Below, in pieces: positions 41,392 through 49,174 of a stretch of DNA of 64,000 nt (its first letter is position 1; every line of letters starts with the position of its first letter). The notes beneath the pieces are model-generated. The model did no database searches, was not told the origin of the DNA, and saw nothing but the letters and a program-made list of their open reading frames with translations. The stretch is from a virus. The position numbers were made by a program, and so were the translations under genes. Where the stretch lies: positions 43,603-107,602 of the IMG/VR virus record IMGVR_UViG_3300037184_000121, one strand, 5' to 3'.

Positions 41392-41853
41392 ATGGATCTT
41401 CGAAAAGCTCAGACGATGGTGACAGACATGATGAAGCACCATAGCTTGATCGGTTGGAGCTTTAAATTTGATCGAGCTGTTAATCGCCTTGGGATGTGCA
41501 GCCATAGTCGTAGAGTGATCTTTTTAAGCACTCATGCTACTTCAGTCAACAGTGAAGCAGTTGTTTTAAACACGATTTTGCATGAAATCGCCCATGCCTA
41601 GGTTAGCGTTGATCACGGTCATGATGATGTTTGGCGCAACAAAGCTATTTCAATTGGGTGTGATGGGCAACGTTGCAGCAATATCGCAGTAAAAGCTCCT
41701 CCTAAATACACCATTGCCTGTAAGAGCTGCAATCAGATTCGAGGTCGTTTGTATCGCCTAACGCAGAGATATGCTACTCGTTTAGAATTTATGTGGTGCT
41801 CTTCCTGTGGGAAAGAACAGTCTAAGGGCAAATTAGTTTTGACGGCTGTATAA
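41392..41853 (+). pseudogene. SprT-like metalloprotease interrupted by in-frame TAG
   Basis: The frame encodes TILHEIAHA, then TAG at 41599-41601, then VSVDHGHDDVWRNKA and a zinc ribbon C-K-S-C/C-S-S-C, ending at 41853. Joined, the halves make a complete SprT-like domain (HExxH, third His, C-terminal zinc ribbon) of about 153 residues. The stop lies directly after HExxH+A, where CAG (Gln) would differ by one base. It is either a recent nonsense mutation or read through. Other genes here end normally in TAG, which argues against a general recoding. Confidence 0.8.
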
Positions 41854-41859
41854 AAGGTC

Positions 41860-41888
41860 TTGACAAGATAACCTTTGGGGGCTATACT
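41860..41888 (+). promoter_or_regulatory. Promoter with AAGATAACCT element, leaderless arrangement
   Basis: TTGACA 41860-41865, TATACT 41883-41888. AAGATAACCT at 41865-41874. ATG 41894 is 5 bases after the -10. Confidence 0.85.
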
Positions 41889-41893
41889 TTAGT

Positions 41894-41995
41894 ATGATGC
41901 CGAGTGATCACATGTTGCAGAGTTACTACCAGACTGGAACTGAACCTATAGAAGAGGTTGAGGAAGAAATTTTGGTTGATGAGGATGAGGATTAG
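41894..41995 (+). CDS. Tiny acidic protein, leaderless
   Basis: 33 residues; the second half is almost all acidic (EEVEEEILVDEDED). Such acidic peptides can mimic DNA, but nothing specific supports that. Starts at the predicted transcript start and ends 3 bases before the VWA gene. Confidence 0.55.
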   Translation: MMPSDHMLQSYYQTGTEPIEEVEEEILVDEDED

Positions 41996-41998
41996 ATT

Positions 41999-43267
41999 AT
42001 GAGTATGCTTACAGTGATGGAAAAAGTAACAATCCGCTTGATCCAGTCAAGTCCCTTTTATGCCAGTCTCCTATCACAGATGCGTAAGATCGAGTGTGTA
42101 GGAGATCTTGCAAAGCAGATTCCTACTGAGGCAGTTGCCGTTGAGAATGGCAGAATCAATTTCTATTTCAATCCGAAGTTCCTTGAGACTCTTACCGTCG
42201 AGGAAGCGGTTGCAGTTCTTACTCATGAGTGTAACCATGTGGTTCTAGGACATCTGACTCGTATGCGTGATGAGTATAAAGAGAATGGTTCCCTTGCCAA
42301 CATAGCTCAAGACATGAATGCCAATCAAAATATTCAGCACCTTCCCCATGGGGCTTGCACCGTTCAATCAATCACAGCAGAGTTTGCTAAGAAGGGAATC
42401 AAATTGAATCTGAAGGATGACGATACCTCTGAGAATCATTATAAGGAATTGAATAAACATTCCAATAAAATGTCAGTAGAGCAGAACGCTGATGGCACCT
42501 ATGATCTTGTTATTAAAGATGCAAACGGTAAAGAGGTCGGGCGAATCAAAGTATCACCCTGCAGCAATAAGGATAAGCAATCTGAAGGTAACATGAAGGG
42601 AGATATCCCTGAGTTGGCTAAAGAAGTGATCCGACAGGCGGTTAAAGAAGCGGCTGAGGCAACACAGAAGGCTCGTGGGCACCTTCCTTCTGGCCTGGAA
42701 GAGGCTATCGGGGAATGGCTTAAGCCTCCAGTGATTTCCTGGAGAACCTTGCTAAAACGATTTCTGGCTGCATCCATTAAGTCGGGGAGTAAGAGAAGCT
42801 GGAAGCGTCCTAATCGTCGCTTTGGTGACTTGCAGAAGGGTAAGCTGAGTGATCGAATGGTCAGTGTCACGATTGCCATTGATACCAGTGGCAGTATATC
42901 CACTGAGGATTTTAAATCCTTTATTTCTGAAATGAGAGCTATACAGTCCTGTTATAAGGGAACGATGACAGTCATGGAATGTGATGCTGAGATTCAGAAG
43001 ACCTATAAACTGAACAAGTATAAAAAGATCCAAACTAATTTTAAAGGAAGAGGTGGGACAAGCTTTAGACCTGTGTTTGAGTATATTAAAGAGAAAAGAT
43101 TGAAAACAGATTTGCTTGTGTTTTTTACAGATCTTTGGGGTGATCAGGAAAACTGCCAAAAACCCCCTTACCCTGTTCTGTGGGTTTCTACGACAAGTGA
43201 TCAAAAGGTCCCATTTGGACATGTAATATCTTTAGTAGATAATCCTGATAAAAGGGATAAAAAATAA
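41999..43267 (+). CDS. DUF2201-like metallopeptidase with VWA domain
   Basis: 422 residues. Residues 70-90 hold VLTHECNHVVLGHLTR, an HExxHxxxGH zincin motif. A long linker follows, and a C-terminal VWA-like domain has VTIAIDTSGSIS (MIDAS D-x-S-x-S) at about 300. This architecture matches DUF2201 putative metal-dependent peptidases, which are usually encoded next to a MoxR AAA ATPase, as here. The substrate is unknown. Confidence 0.85.
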   Translation: MSMLTVMEKVTIRLIQSSPFYASLLSQMRKIECVGDLAKQIPTEAVAVENGRINFYFNPKFLETLTVEEAVAVLTHECNHVVLGHLTRMRDEYKENGSLANIAQDMNANQNIQHLPHGACTVQSITAEFAKKGIKLNLKDDDTSENHYKELNKHSNKMSVEQNADGTYDLVIKDANGKEVGRIKVSPCSNKDKQSEGNMKGDIPELAKEVIRQAVKEAAEATQKARGHLPSGLEEAIGEWLKPPVISWRTLLKRFLAASIKSGSKRSWKRPNRRFGDLQKGKLSDRMVSVTIAIDTSGSISTEDFKSFISEMRAIQSCYKGTMTVMECDAEIQKTYKLNKYKKIQTNFKGRGGTSFRPVFEYIKEKRLKTDLLVFFTDLWGDQENCQKPPYPVLWVSTTSDQKVPFGHVISLVDNPDKRDKK

Positions 43268-43270
43268 CCC

Positions 43271-43299
43271 TTGACGGATTGTTATTTACATGCTATACT
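43271..43299 (+). promoter_or_regulatory. Promoter, TTGACG-17-TATACT
   Basis: TTGACG 43271-43276, TATACT 43294-43299, TGC before the -10. The spacer has TTGTTATTTA, a variant of TTGTTATCTT. GGGAG precedes ATG 43332. Confidence 0.8.
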
Positions 43300-43331
43300 A
43301 AGGCGTACTAGAAAACTAAGGGAGATTAAAA

Positions 43332-44444
43332 ATGAGAATCGATGACGCAAAACGGTATATCAAAAATATCATAGAGAAGCAGACTCCAGTTACAGTAGCT
43401 ATGGTAGGACCGTCAGGTGTCGGTAAGTCTGCTATTGAAAAACAGCTTGCTCAGGAATTAGGCATTGAGTTCCTTGATCTACGTCTTGCTACTCAAGAGC
43501 CTTCTGACTTGATTGGTATTCCTTATCAAAAATGTACCGAAGATTGCAAAGTTGTTACAGATAAAGATGGCAATCGACAGGTCATTCACGGAACGCATGA
43601 GACTCATTGGGCTAGACCAGCATGGTTCCCTAAGCCTGGGACTCATGGTGTGATCTGCTTGGAAGAGTTGAATCGTGCTCCTAATGATGTTCGTCAATGC
43701 ATCTTTCAGTTCATTTGGGATCGGGTGCTTCATACTCAGGTACTGCCTGAAGGTTGGACTATTGTTTTGTCTATGAATCCAGAGACCGATGATGGCTCCT
43801 ATCAGGTTGAGACTCTGGATAAGGCTCTTATTCGTCGTTGCTCTGTAGTTGTTGTTGAACCTAATGTGGCTGCATGGGAAAAATGGGCTAACATTCCTGG
43901 CAACGTACCCCCAGAGATCACAGGATTTATCGGAACGCATAAAGATATGTTGTTTGTTCCTGAAAAATTCGAATTCCCTGTCACTCGTACACCTGCCAGC
44001 TGGGGTGATACTCTTTCCCTCCTTTGGAAAGATAAGGTGATGCCCCAGGATTTGGAGTATGAAATCCTCTCAGGCATTGTCGGCAAAGAAGCGGCTGCTC
44101 TTTTCATCAAGTATATGGACAAGAATTATGAGCGTCCCGTTAATGGTGAAGAGGTCCTTAAAGACTTCTCTGAGGTAAAAGATAAAGTTATGAAGCAGCT
44201 CAAGAAGGCTGATGAGATGTACGTTACCATTAAACAGATTATTGGTATCGCTGAAGCCTCTAATAAGAAACTCACGAAAAAGCAGATGGAGAATCTTATT
44301 GAGTTCATCGATGTCCTATCAGCAGATACAGCAGCAATGATTGTACATGAACTTCCGTCAGAGATTGTTAGTGCCTTGGTCGAGTTGGATGAAAGAATCC
44401 TGAAGGTTGGGAAAGCATCCCGCACAGCACGAGAGGATAAGTAA
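43332..44444 (+). CDS. MoxR-family AAA+ ATPase
   Basis: 370 residues. Walker A VGPSGVGKSAIEK, Walker B VICLEELNRAP, sensor-1 LSMNPETDD and ALIRRCSVVVVEP with an arginine finger fit the MoxR/dynein-like AAA group. MoxR ATPases act with VWA proteins to remodel or mature complexes. The VWA gene directly upstream is the likely partner, although each has its own promoter. Confidence 0.9.
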   Translation: MRIDDAKRYIKNIIEKQTPVTVAMVGPSGVGKSAIEKQLAQELGIEFLDLRLATQEPSDLIGIPYQKCTEDCKVVTDKDGNRQVIHGTHETHWARPAWFPKPGTHGVICLEELNRAPNDVRQCIFQFIWDRVLHTQVLPEGWTIVLSMNPETDDGSYQVETLDKALIRRCSVVVVEPNVAAWEKWANIPGNVPPEITGFIGTHKDMLFVPEKFEFPVTRTPASWGDTLSLLWKDKVMPQDLEYEILSGIVGKEAAALFIKYMDKNYERPVNGEEVLKDFSEVKDKVMKQLKKADEMYVTIKQIIGIAEASNKKLTKKQMENLIEFIDVLSADTAAMIVHELPSEIVSALVELDERILKVGKASRTAREDK

Positions 44445-44639
44445 ATGGATGCTAAAGATATAGCGGCTGCTGAACTTCAGCTGAAGCAGTTGACAGCAAA
44501 ATGCTTGGACAATGGTGTAGCCTTGATCCTTCTGGATATGGAAATTGATGCCCGAAAAGCCTATCCAGGCACCGTTGATGTAGATCCGTATGCCAGAAAG
44601 ATTGTTGCTTATTTGCGTGAACATATGGTGAAGCCATGA
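44445..44639 (+). CDS. Small helical protein after MoxR gene
   Basis: 64 residues following the MoxR stop without a gap. Helical start (AAAELQLKQLTAKCL). Not recognised. Confidence 0.6.
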   Translation: MDAKDIAAAELQLKQLTAKCLDNGVALILLDMEIDARKAYPGTVDVDPYARKIVAYLREHMVKP

Positions 44640-44806
44640 GCTGGATATTCCACGATTGTTATAAGACACTGAAGGAAGCACAAGGAGCTGGAGAAGATAT
44701 TGTAAAATTGGGATTTGCAAAGGGTGTGAAAGTGTCAAAGACAGGAAAGAAAAGTAAGCCATTTATGATGTACATTTTACCAATCAAAGAGAGGGAGGAA
44801 AAGTAA
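44636..44806 (+). CDS. Small basic protein
   Basis: 56 residues coupled by ATGA. Lys-rich second half (KVSKTGKKSKPF). Not recognised. Confidence 0.55.
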   Translation: MSWIFHDCYKTLKEAQGAGEDIVKLGFAKGVKVSKTGKKSKPFMMYILPIKEREEK

Positions 44807-44807
44807 C

Positions 44808-44993
44808 ATGCCTAGTTATACTGCTTATCCAAAGGAAGCTGATACAAAGTCTAGGAAGGCTCGTAAAGGGGATCGCGCTAAGACATTTCTTGCCAACAAA
44901 GCTGCTGGTAGGAAACTTCGTAATGCTCGTAGAGCTGAACGGGATGCCCGATTAGAAGCTCAGCAAGCTCTTGAAGAGGGAACCGAGGAATAA
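44808..44993 (+). CDS. Small Arg/Lys/Ala-rich protein
   Basis: 61 residues behind GGGAGG; highly basic helix (RKLRNARRAERDARLE) with an acidic end. May bind nucleic acid. Not recognised. Confidence 0.55.
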   Translation: MPSYTAYPKEADTKSRKARKGDRAKTFLANKAAGRKLRNARRAERDARLEAQQALEEGTEE

Positions 44994-44994
44994 C

Positions 44995-45249
44995 ATGAGC
45001 AAGTGGGAAGAGCTGAATGATTTCTCAATGTATGATGGAAAGACTCCCTGTGTATTATGTAAGGGGGAATCTCAGCAGACTATCGTTGGGGATCATTGGA
45101 AATGCTCTGCTTGTGCCCATATCTTTAATAAAGATGGCTCACCTATAGGGATCGATTGCTACTGTGATGCCTGTAGGAAGCAGCAGGAAGAGGCAGAAAG
45201 CTTGGAAGAGGAGTTAAACAAGGCAACCAAGGAACCAGAGCAGGAATAA
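44995..45249 (+). CDS. Zinc-ribbon protein with acidic tail
   Basis: 84 residues from ATG 44995. C-V-L-C, C-S-A-C and C-Y-C-D-A-C clusters, then a Glu-rich helix. Last gene before a terminator. Confidence 0.6.
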   Translation: MSKWEELNDFSMYDGKTPCVLCKGESQQTIVGDHWKCSACAHIFNKDGSPIGIDCYCDACRKQQEEAESLEEELNKATKEPEQE

Positions 45250-45253
45250 TTTA

Positions 45254-45293
45254 GCCAGAGGGTGTGCCCTCCCTCATGCCCTCTGGCCTTTTT
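45254..45293 (+). terminator. Rho-independent terminator
   Basis: A 9-base-pair stem GCCAGAGGG/CCCTCTGGC with a 16-base loop, followed by CTTTTT. The only clear intrinsic terminator I found in the window; it closes the MoxR transcript. Confidence 0.85.
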
Positions 45294-45307
45294 AAAAGGA
45301 GATTAAA

Positions 45308-45544
45308 ATGCAGCTTAATTTAGTTGAACGGGATATTAAAATTAAAGAAGAAGCCCTTCAGCGTTGTAAGTACAACCTGGAATGTCTCCGTCGATCTCCA
45401 GGAGTTGCAGAGTATCAGGAAGGTATAAAATTAATTGGTCAGGAAGCATTCTATCTTCAAGATCAATTGGATCAATACTATGTTGTGCAATCTATATTGA
45501 GAGAGGAACAAGGTTCTTGTGATGAAATGCTTCCAAAGGCTTAG
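45308..45544 (+). CDS. Coiled-coil small protein
   Basis: 78 residues behind AAGGAG. Helical with heptad-like repeats (LVERDIKIKEEALQRCKYNL). Not recognised. No promoter is visible between it and the terminator, so it relies on read-through or an unseen start. Confidence 0.55.
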   Translation: MQLNLVERDIKIKEEALQRCKYNLECLRRSPGVAEYQEGIKLIGQEAFYLQDQLDQYYVVQSILREEQGSCDEMLPKA

Positions 45545-45770
45545 AGGGTTATTAAATCTTATTATACCAAAACACAAATACTATTTAATAACTAATGTGT
45601 TTTGCACATTGGATGATCCGAATCAATTTGATGTTATAAAAATATGTATGGAATGTGGGGGTAAGGAAACCTTATCTATGGATAAAGAAACCTTATTAGA
45701 AGTTGTAAAGAAATTTCCAAATGCATTTGATGAACGATTGAGAGGTTATCTTCAAACATGGATGAGATGA
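45522..45770 (+). CDS. Small hypothetical protein
   Basis: 82 residues overlapping the previous gene by 23 bases. One C-M-E-C pair mid-protein. Not recognised. Confidence 0.55.
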   Translation: MKCFQRLRGLLNLIIPKHKYYLITNVFCTLDDPNQFDVIKICMECGGKETLSMDKETLLEVVKKFPNAFDERLRGYLQTWMR

Positions 45771-45952
45771 GTTTGATTTGTATCAACTGTGGTCATACAT
45801 TTAAATTTCATCAACAAAGCACATTTGAGCTTTGGTACTGTGATTATGATGATAGTTGCCAATGTAATGATTTTAAGCAGAAACGAGCTGCTGGAACCGA
45901 TGGTGACGAGATCGAGGTTCAGTATGATAGTGAAAGCTACCGATGGAACTAA
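45767..45952 (+). CDS. CGH family small protein, altered tail
   Basis: 61 residues from the ATGA at 45767 (an ATG 9 bases earlier is possible). C-I-N-C-G-H-x4-H, C-D-Y-D-D-S-C-Q-C-N-D-F, then an acidic tail in place of the NLxYLE tag. Confidence 0.65.
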   Translation: MSLICINCGHTFKFHQQSTFELWYCDYDDSCQCNDFKQKRAAGTDGDEIEVQYDSESYRWN

Positions 45953-46068
45953 CCTGTAGTTGTGGTCATTGTCGAGAGATTCATCATGAGGTCCAGGTTT
46001 GGATGGGTCGAAAAATTTGTTTGGTATATGGCTGTGAGTGTAGAAATCTAGTTGTAAAGGAGAGTTAA
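45943..46068 (+). CDS. CGH family small protein, short form
   Basis: 41 residues. C-S-C-G-H-x4-HH near the start and C-E-C-R-N-L at the end, the last residues perhaps a remnant of the tag. Overlaps the previous gene by 10 bases. Confidence 0.6.
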   Translation: MELTCSCGHCREIHHEVQVWMGRKICLVYGCECRNLVVKES

Positions 46069-46069
46069 A

Positions 46070-46225
46070 ATGGCACTTAGAAAAAAAGGTACACCAGCAA
46101 AGATTAGTCTATTAACAGAAAGCGAATTGACAACACTTAGAAGTTTAGTTAGCAAAGCTCTTAAAGCAGGATATGAGCCTTCTGATGTTTTCCCAGAAAG
46201 TAAGCCAAATAAGGGTAAAAAATAA
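46070..46225 (+). CDS. Small basic helical protein
   Basis: 51 residues with an AAGGAG-type site inside the end of the previous gene. ISLLTESELTTLRSLVSKAL forms a helix; the tail is Lys-rich. Similar in style to 47020. Not recognised. Confidence 0.55.
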   Translation: MALRKKGTPAKISLLTESELTTLRSLVSKALKAGYEPSDVFPESKPNKGKK

Positions 46226-46228
46226 GTC

Positions 46229-46257
46229 TTGACATTGTTATCTTTTGGGGGTATACT
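46229..46257 (+). promoter_or_regulatory. Promoter with TTGTTATCTT element, leaderless arrangement
   Basis: TTGACA 46229-46234, TATACT 46252-46257. TTGTTATCTT at 46235-46244, the reverse complement of AAGATAACAA. ATG 46263 is 5 bases after the -10. Confidence 0.9.
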
Positions 46258-46262
46258 TTAGC

Positions 46263-46358
46263 ATGGATGAGAAAATTGAAAATGAAGTATCTGCAGCTGG
46301 ATGTCAGTGTGATGAATGTTTAAATGTTTTTGTTAGCTATAAGAGTTGGCAGAATTAA
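46263..46358 (+). CDS. Tiny protein with C-x-C-x2-C, leaderless
   Basis: 31 residues: GCQCDEC in the middle, aromatic end. Starts at the predicted transcript start. Confidence 0.55.
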   Translation: MDEKIENEVSAAGCQCDECLNVFVSYKSWQN

Positions 46359-46368
46359 GGAGATTGGG

Positions 46369-46605
46369 ATGCCATATATTGAATGTGGTGAATGCGATTT
46401 TGGAACTGAGGATGGTCTTCAGGCTATGGTGCAGCATGTTTTGGATACTCATACAGGCTACACTCCTGAACAGGCCCAGCAATACGCTGAGAGCTGGCTG
46501 GAAGATGCCTATGAACGAGAGGAAGCAGCGAGTATTGAACGTGCAGAATACTTTCGGATTCATGGCATTGACCCAGATGATATTGATAGGGACCCATTAG
46601 AATGA
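46369..46605 (+). CDS. C2H2 zinc-finger small protein
   Basis: 78 residues from ATG 46369 behind AAGGAG. C-G-E-C then HVLDTH gives a C2H2 finger (about residues 6-27), followed by an acidic helix. Related in layout to 57807. Might bind DNA or a partner protein. ATGA junction with the deaminase. Confidence 0.65.
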   Translation: MPYIECGECDFGTEDGLQAMVQHVLDTHTGYTPEQAQQYAESWLEDAYEREEAASIERAEYFRIHGIDPDDIDRDPLE

Positions 46606-47018
46606 ATGATCGGCATAATCGGTTTCTTAAAGCAGCTCATGAGATGGCTCTCAAGAGTACTGAGATGAAACGTCAGTTTGGTGTCGTCATTGTAGATGGG
46701 AACAAGATCCTGGCAACAGGTCGTAATAGAAAGTCTCACCCGAAAATTCCTACAATTACCAGTCAGAATGGTGAGCGTAGGTATTTTGGATTACATGCAG
46801 AGTGTGATGCTCTCTTGAAATGTGACTTCTCCGTTAAACGGGCGGCAGTTTATATCTGGGGGCAGAATGTTTCAACAGGGAATCTGTGTCATAGTGGACC
46901 TTGTGATCTTTGCCAAAGACTTTTGATAGCTCGTGGGATCAAGCAAGCAATTTTTCCGACGCAAGATGGATATGAGATCCTTTCACTTACTGATAGAAAA
47001 TTAAATGGAGGTAATTAA
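46602..47018 (+). CDS. Cytidine/deoxycytidylate deaminase-like protein
   Basis: 138 residues. HAECDALL (His and catalytic Glu) and SGPCDLCQRLL (two Cys) form the zinc-deaminase site. Overall size and PCDLC spacing fit the dCMP/cytidine deaminase family. A nucleotide role (dCMP to dUMP) is likely, but the substrate could differ, as the family is broad. Confidence 0.8.
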   Translation: MNDRHNRFLKAAHEMALKSTEMKRQFGVVIVDGNKILATGRNRKSHPKIPTITSQNGERRYFGLHAECDALLKCDFSVKRAAVYIWGQNVSTGNLCHSGPCDLCQRLLIARGIKQAIFPTQDGYEILSLTDRKLNGGN

Positions 47019-47019
47019 C

Positions 47020-47166
47020 ATGGCCTTGATTAATAATAAAAATACTGGGAAAGTTATTGCTGCAATTGAAAAGAAATTACAAAGACCTTTGACTGTTAAG
47101 GAGTTGTATAGCATTCTTCATGGGGATAACTCAGTTCTTTCTACAAAGAAAGAAGGTAAGAAGTAA
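47020..47166 (+). CDS. Small basic helical protein
   Basis: 48 residues behind GGAGG. Contains VIAAIEKKLQRPLTVKELY. Not recognised. Stop shares a base with the lipoprotein start. Confidence 0.55.
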   Translation: MALINNKNTGKVIAAIEKKLQRPLTVKELYSILHGDNSVLSTKKEGKK

Positions 47167-47441
47167 TGAAATATTTTTGGTTTGTTATTCCTTTGATGTT
47201 AATTGGTTGCTCCAGTGTTCGTTTCGTTACTGTTAGTCATGGGCAGCTAGTTACACAGGATAACAGATCTGTTAACATCCTTGGCAATCCACCGATGGTT
47301 TGCCACTATGAGAATTCTCCTCAGACATTCTCAGGTTATTTCATGTATCAAAGAGAAGATGGAGCAATCTTGTTGGATGACTTTGGGCGTGGAACTGTTG
47401 AGTTATATGATAGTCCAGTATGCACATTGGGGTTAGAATGA
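47166..47441 (+). CDS. Small lipoprotein
   Basis: 91 residues. Signal sequence with lipobox L-I-G-C (Cys at about residue 15). The mature part is beta-rich with a further Cys pair. Probably anchored to the inner or outer membrane. It could be a superinfection or lysis factor, but no family is recognised. Confidence 0.7.
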   Translation: MKYFWFVIPLMLIGCSSVRFVTVSHGQLVTQDNRSVNILGNPPMVCHYENSPQTFSGYFMYQREDGAILLDDFGRGTVELYDSPVCTLGLE

Positions 47442-47773
47442 GCGAGACTGTAGAAGACATCTTTAATCATACCTGGAAAGAGGGATGGCAGCTTGATTTG
47501 GAATACATCCTGCCTCGTGTGGTATTTCATAAGGGTAGTGGGACTTGCTACATGTATAGTTTAAAGGATTTTGACGATCATCTACGGACTTGCGAATTGA
47601 CAAATTTAGAATACTTAGAAGGTAGGTTATTTTACCGTGAGCATTGTATGCAGTTGCTTCAGAAACGGATGACAGATAGACTAGTAGAAGGTCGTAAGAT
47701 AGTTTCATTTAAAACTTATGGATACGATGGAATAAATCTTGAGGTTACTACAATTATTAAAGGAGATAAATAA
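47438..47773 (+). CDS. Hypothetical protein with internal NLEYLE segment
   Basis: 111 residues from ATG 47438 (ATGA overlap). Mid-protein LTNLEYLEGRLFYREH matches the family tag, but here it is followed by about 50 more residues. No CGH knuckle, only scattered Cys. It shows the segment in a third context. Confidence 0.55.
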   Translation: MSETVEDIFNHTWKEGWQLDLEYILPRVVFHKGSGTCYMYSLKDFDDHLRTCELTNLEYLEGRLFYREHCMQLLQKRMTDRLVEGRKIVSFKTYGYDGINLEVTTIIKGDK

Positions 47774-47775
47774 TC

Positions 47776-48015
47776 ATGCGTAAAGGAACAAGTCATTCAG
47801 AAGAGACTAAAGCTAAGATTGCAGCGGCTAAGGTTGGTAAGACATTCACACCAGAACACTCAGCAAAGATTGCTGATGCTCTTAAGGGTCGCAAGAAAAC
47901 ACCAGCTCATAAGTTGGCTATCAGTGAAGGTATCAAAGCTTCTAAAGCTGCAAAGGCTGCTGCACTTGTTGCTGCTACACCAGTAGTTGAAGCTCCAGAA
48001 GTATTGGGTCAATAA
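47776..48015 (+). CDS. Free-standing NUMOD3-like DNA-binding protein
   Basis: 79 residues. Three NUMOD3-type units: HSEETKAKIAAAKVGK, TPEHSAKIADALKGRK, TPAHKLAISEGIKA, then an Ala-rich tail. NUMOD3 normally guides homing nucleases to DNA; here no nuclease is attached. May be a decayed nuclease or a DNA-binding regulator. Confidence 0.75.
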   Translation: MRKGTSHSEETKAKIAAAKVGKTFTPEHSAKIADALKGRKKTPAHKLAISEGIKASKAAKAAALVAATPVVEAPEVLGQ

Positions 48016-48221
48016 TGGACTTGTCACTCTGCGAATTCATTGCTGCCATTAAGAAAGATCCTACAGCTAAAATAGAGAATCTTTCCATAAGGGAATTCTA
48101 TGCTCTGAAGGCCCATATATTGGTGTGCCAGATTTGTAGTGAGACAGTAGATGAGATAGTGGCAAAGGCTGATGAGATGCCTCATGTAACAGATGGCTGG
48201 GATATTACAAGGTATAATTAG
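48015..48221 (+). CDS. Small hypothetical protein
   Basis: 68 residues; its start shares a base with the preceding stop. Helical, C-Q-I-C pair mid-protein. Not recognised. Confidence 0.55.
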   Translation: MDLSLCEFIAAIKKDPTAKIENLSIREFYALKAHILVCQICSETVDEIVAKADEMPHVTDGWDITRYN

Positions 48222-48223
48222 CT

Positions 48224-48478
48224 ATGTCTAATAATTCAAGAGATACCTATATTCAGATGTTCGATGCTTTGCTGTCCCAGGAGCTATGCTATAGTTCTTC
48301 TTCAGCAACAGAGGCGAATATCCGTAATGCCATGAAGAGGATACTTGGAAAGGCTATTAGGAGCAATGTTATTAAGTTGTATTCCAATCTTGTGCTAGAT
48401 GAGAATTTAAACGTTCATTTCACAATCGTTGATGCTGATAATACTCCATTTGACTTGGTGCTTTACTATGGTAAGTAA
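48224..48478 (+). CDS. Hypothetical protein, 84 residues
   Basis: Mixed helix and strand with a hydrophobic end. No recognised motif. Confidence 0.55.
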   Translation: MSNNSRDTYIQMFDALLSQELCYSSSSATEANIRNAMKRILGKAIRSNVIKLYSNLVLDENLNVHFTIVDADNTPFDLVLYYGK

Positions 48479-48710
48479 TCCTGATGAATTTGATGAGGAG
48501 CAGCTGAAGAGATTTGAACGTGCTATGTCTCCTTGTAGAACCTGTAGACATATTCGTATGGCTCATTCATCTCTTTCTATAAATAAAGGAAAGTGTTTAG
48601 ATTCACGATTAACAAATAAAGAAGTGCATGAGCCTTGTGCTTGTCGGCTATTCATTCCTGCAGAGAATTTAGAGTATTTAGAATGGGTTGCTGAGAATAA
48701 GGGAAAATGA
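48468..48710 (+). CDS. CGH/NLxYLE family protein, long form
   Basis: 80 residues. C-R-T-C-R-H-x4-H near 20, a single Cys, C-A-C-R-L-F near 60 and tag AENLEYLEWVAENK. Begins 11 bases inside the preceding gene. Confidence 0.7.
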   Translation: MVSNPDEFDEEQLKRFERAMSPCRTCRHIRMAHSSLSINKGKCLDSRLTNKEVHEPCACRLFIPAENLEYLEWVAENKGK

Positions 48711-48961
48711 ATATGTATAAAAAACTAGATTGTACATGTGGTCATGAATATATGCAGCATGAATACAATAAAGGGTATAGCCTTGATTCTTGCTGGTGTG
48801 CTTGCATCCATTATGATCCAGCAGGGCATAATCCAGAGCTGGAGAATGTCCTGTGTCCTCGTTGTAGATTGGTTCGATTGGAACGAGTAGATAGGCATTA
48901 TATATGCATTGCTTGCCAGTATGTGATGCTGGAATCTCAGGTCCTGGAGCTAGTCGGATGA
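48707..48961 (+). CDS. CGH family protein fused to a zinc ribbon
   Basis: 84 residues. C-T-C-G-H-x4-H, C-W-C-A-C-I-H-Y, then instead of the tag a second module C-P-R-C/C-I-A-C. The knuckle half is therefore used with a different C-terminal domain. Confidence 0.7.
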   Translation: MNMYKKLDCTCGHEYMQHEYNKGYSLDSCWCACIHYDPAGHNPELENVLCPRCRLVRLERVDRHYICIACQYVMLESQVLELVG

Positions 48962-49086
48962 GTAATTTTAGGGTGATTTGGGTAGTGAGGGGGCTCATTC
49001 TTCTTAATGCATCTGCAGCTATTGGAATAGTAAAAATCTTATGGAGGTATATTTATGAAAAAAGAGAAAGTAAAGCAAACTCGTGA
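48958..49086 (+). CDS. Small single-pass membrane protein
   Basis: 42 residues on an ATGA junction. Hydrophobic segment about residues 5-26, then basic. Overlaps the next gene's ribosome site. Confidence 0.5.
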   Translation: MSNFRVIWVVRGLILLNASAAIGIVKILWRYIYEKRESKANS

Positions 49087-49174
49087 AGTGACAAAAGAGG
49101 ACTACCCTAAGACATTTAATCTGTTGAGAGAATTAGAAGAACTATTGAAAGATCGAGAGGATTACCGATGGTAA
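49055..49174 (+). CDS. Tiny charged helical protein
   Basis: 39 residues behind TGGAGG. Lys/Glu-rich helix. Overlaps genes on both sides. Confidence 0.5.
   Translation: MKKEKVKQTREVTKEDYPKTFNLLRELEELLKDREDYRW

Noticed and set aside
41392-41853. General reassignment of TAG to glutamine
   Set aside because: Several genes end in TAG at positions where reading through would give no sensible extension (for example 17452, 54050, 55450, 59690), so a single-gene event is more likely.
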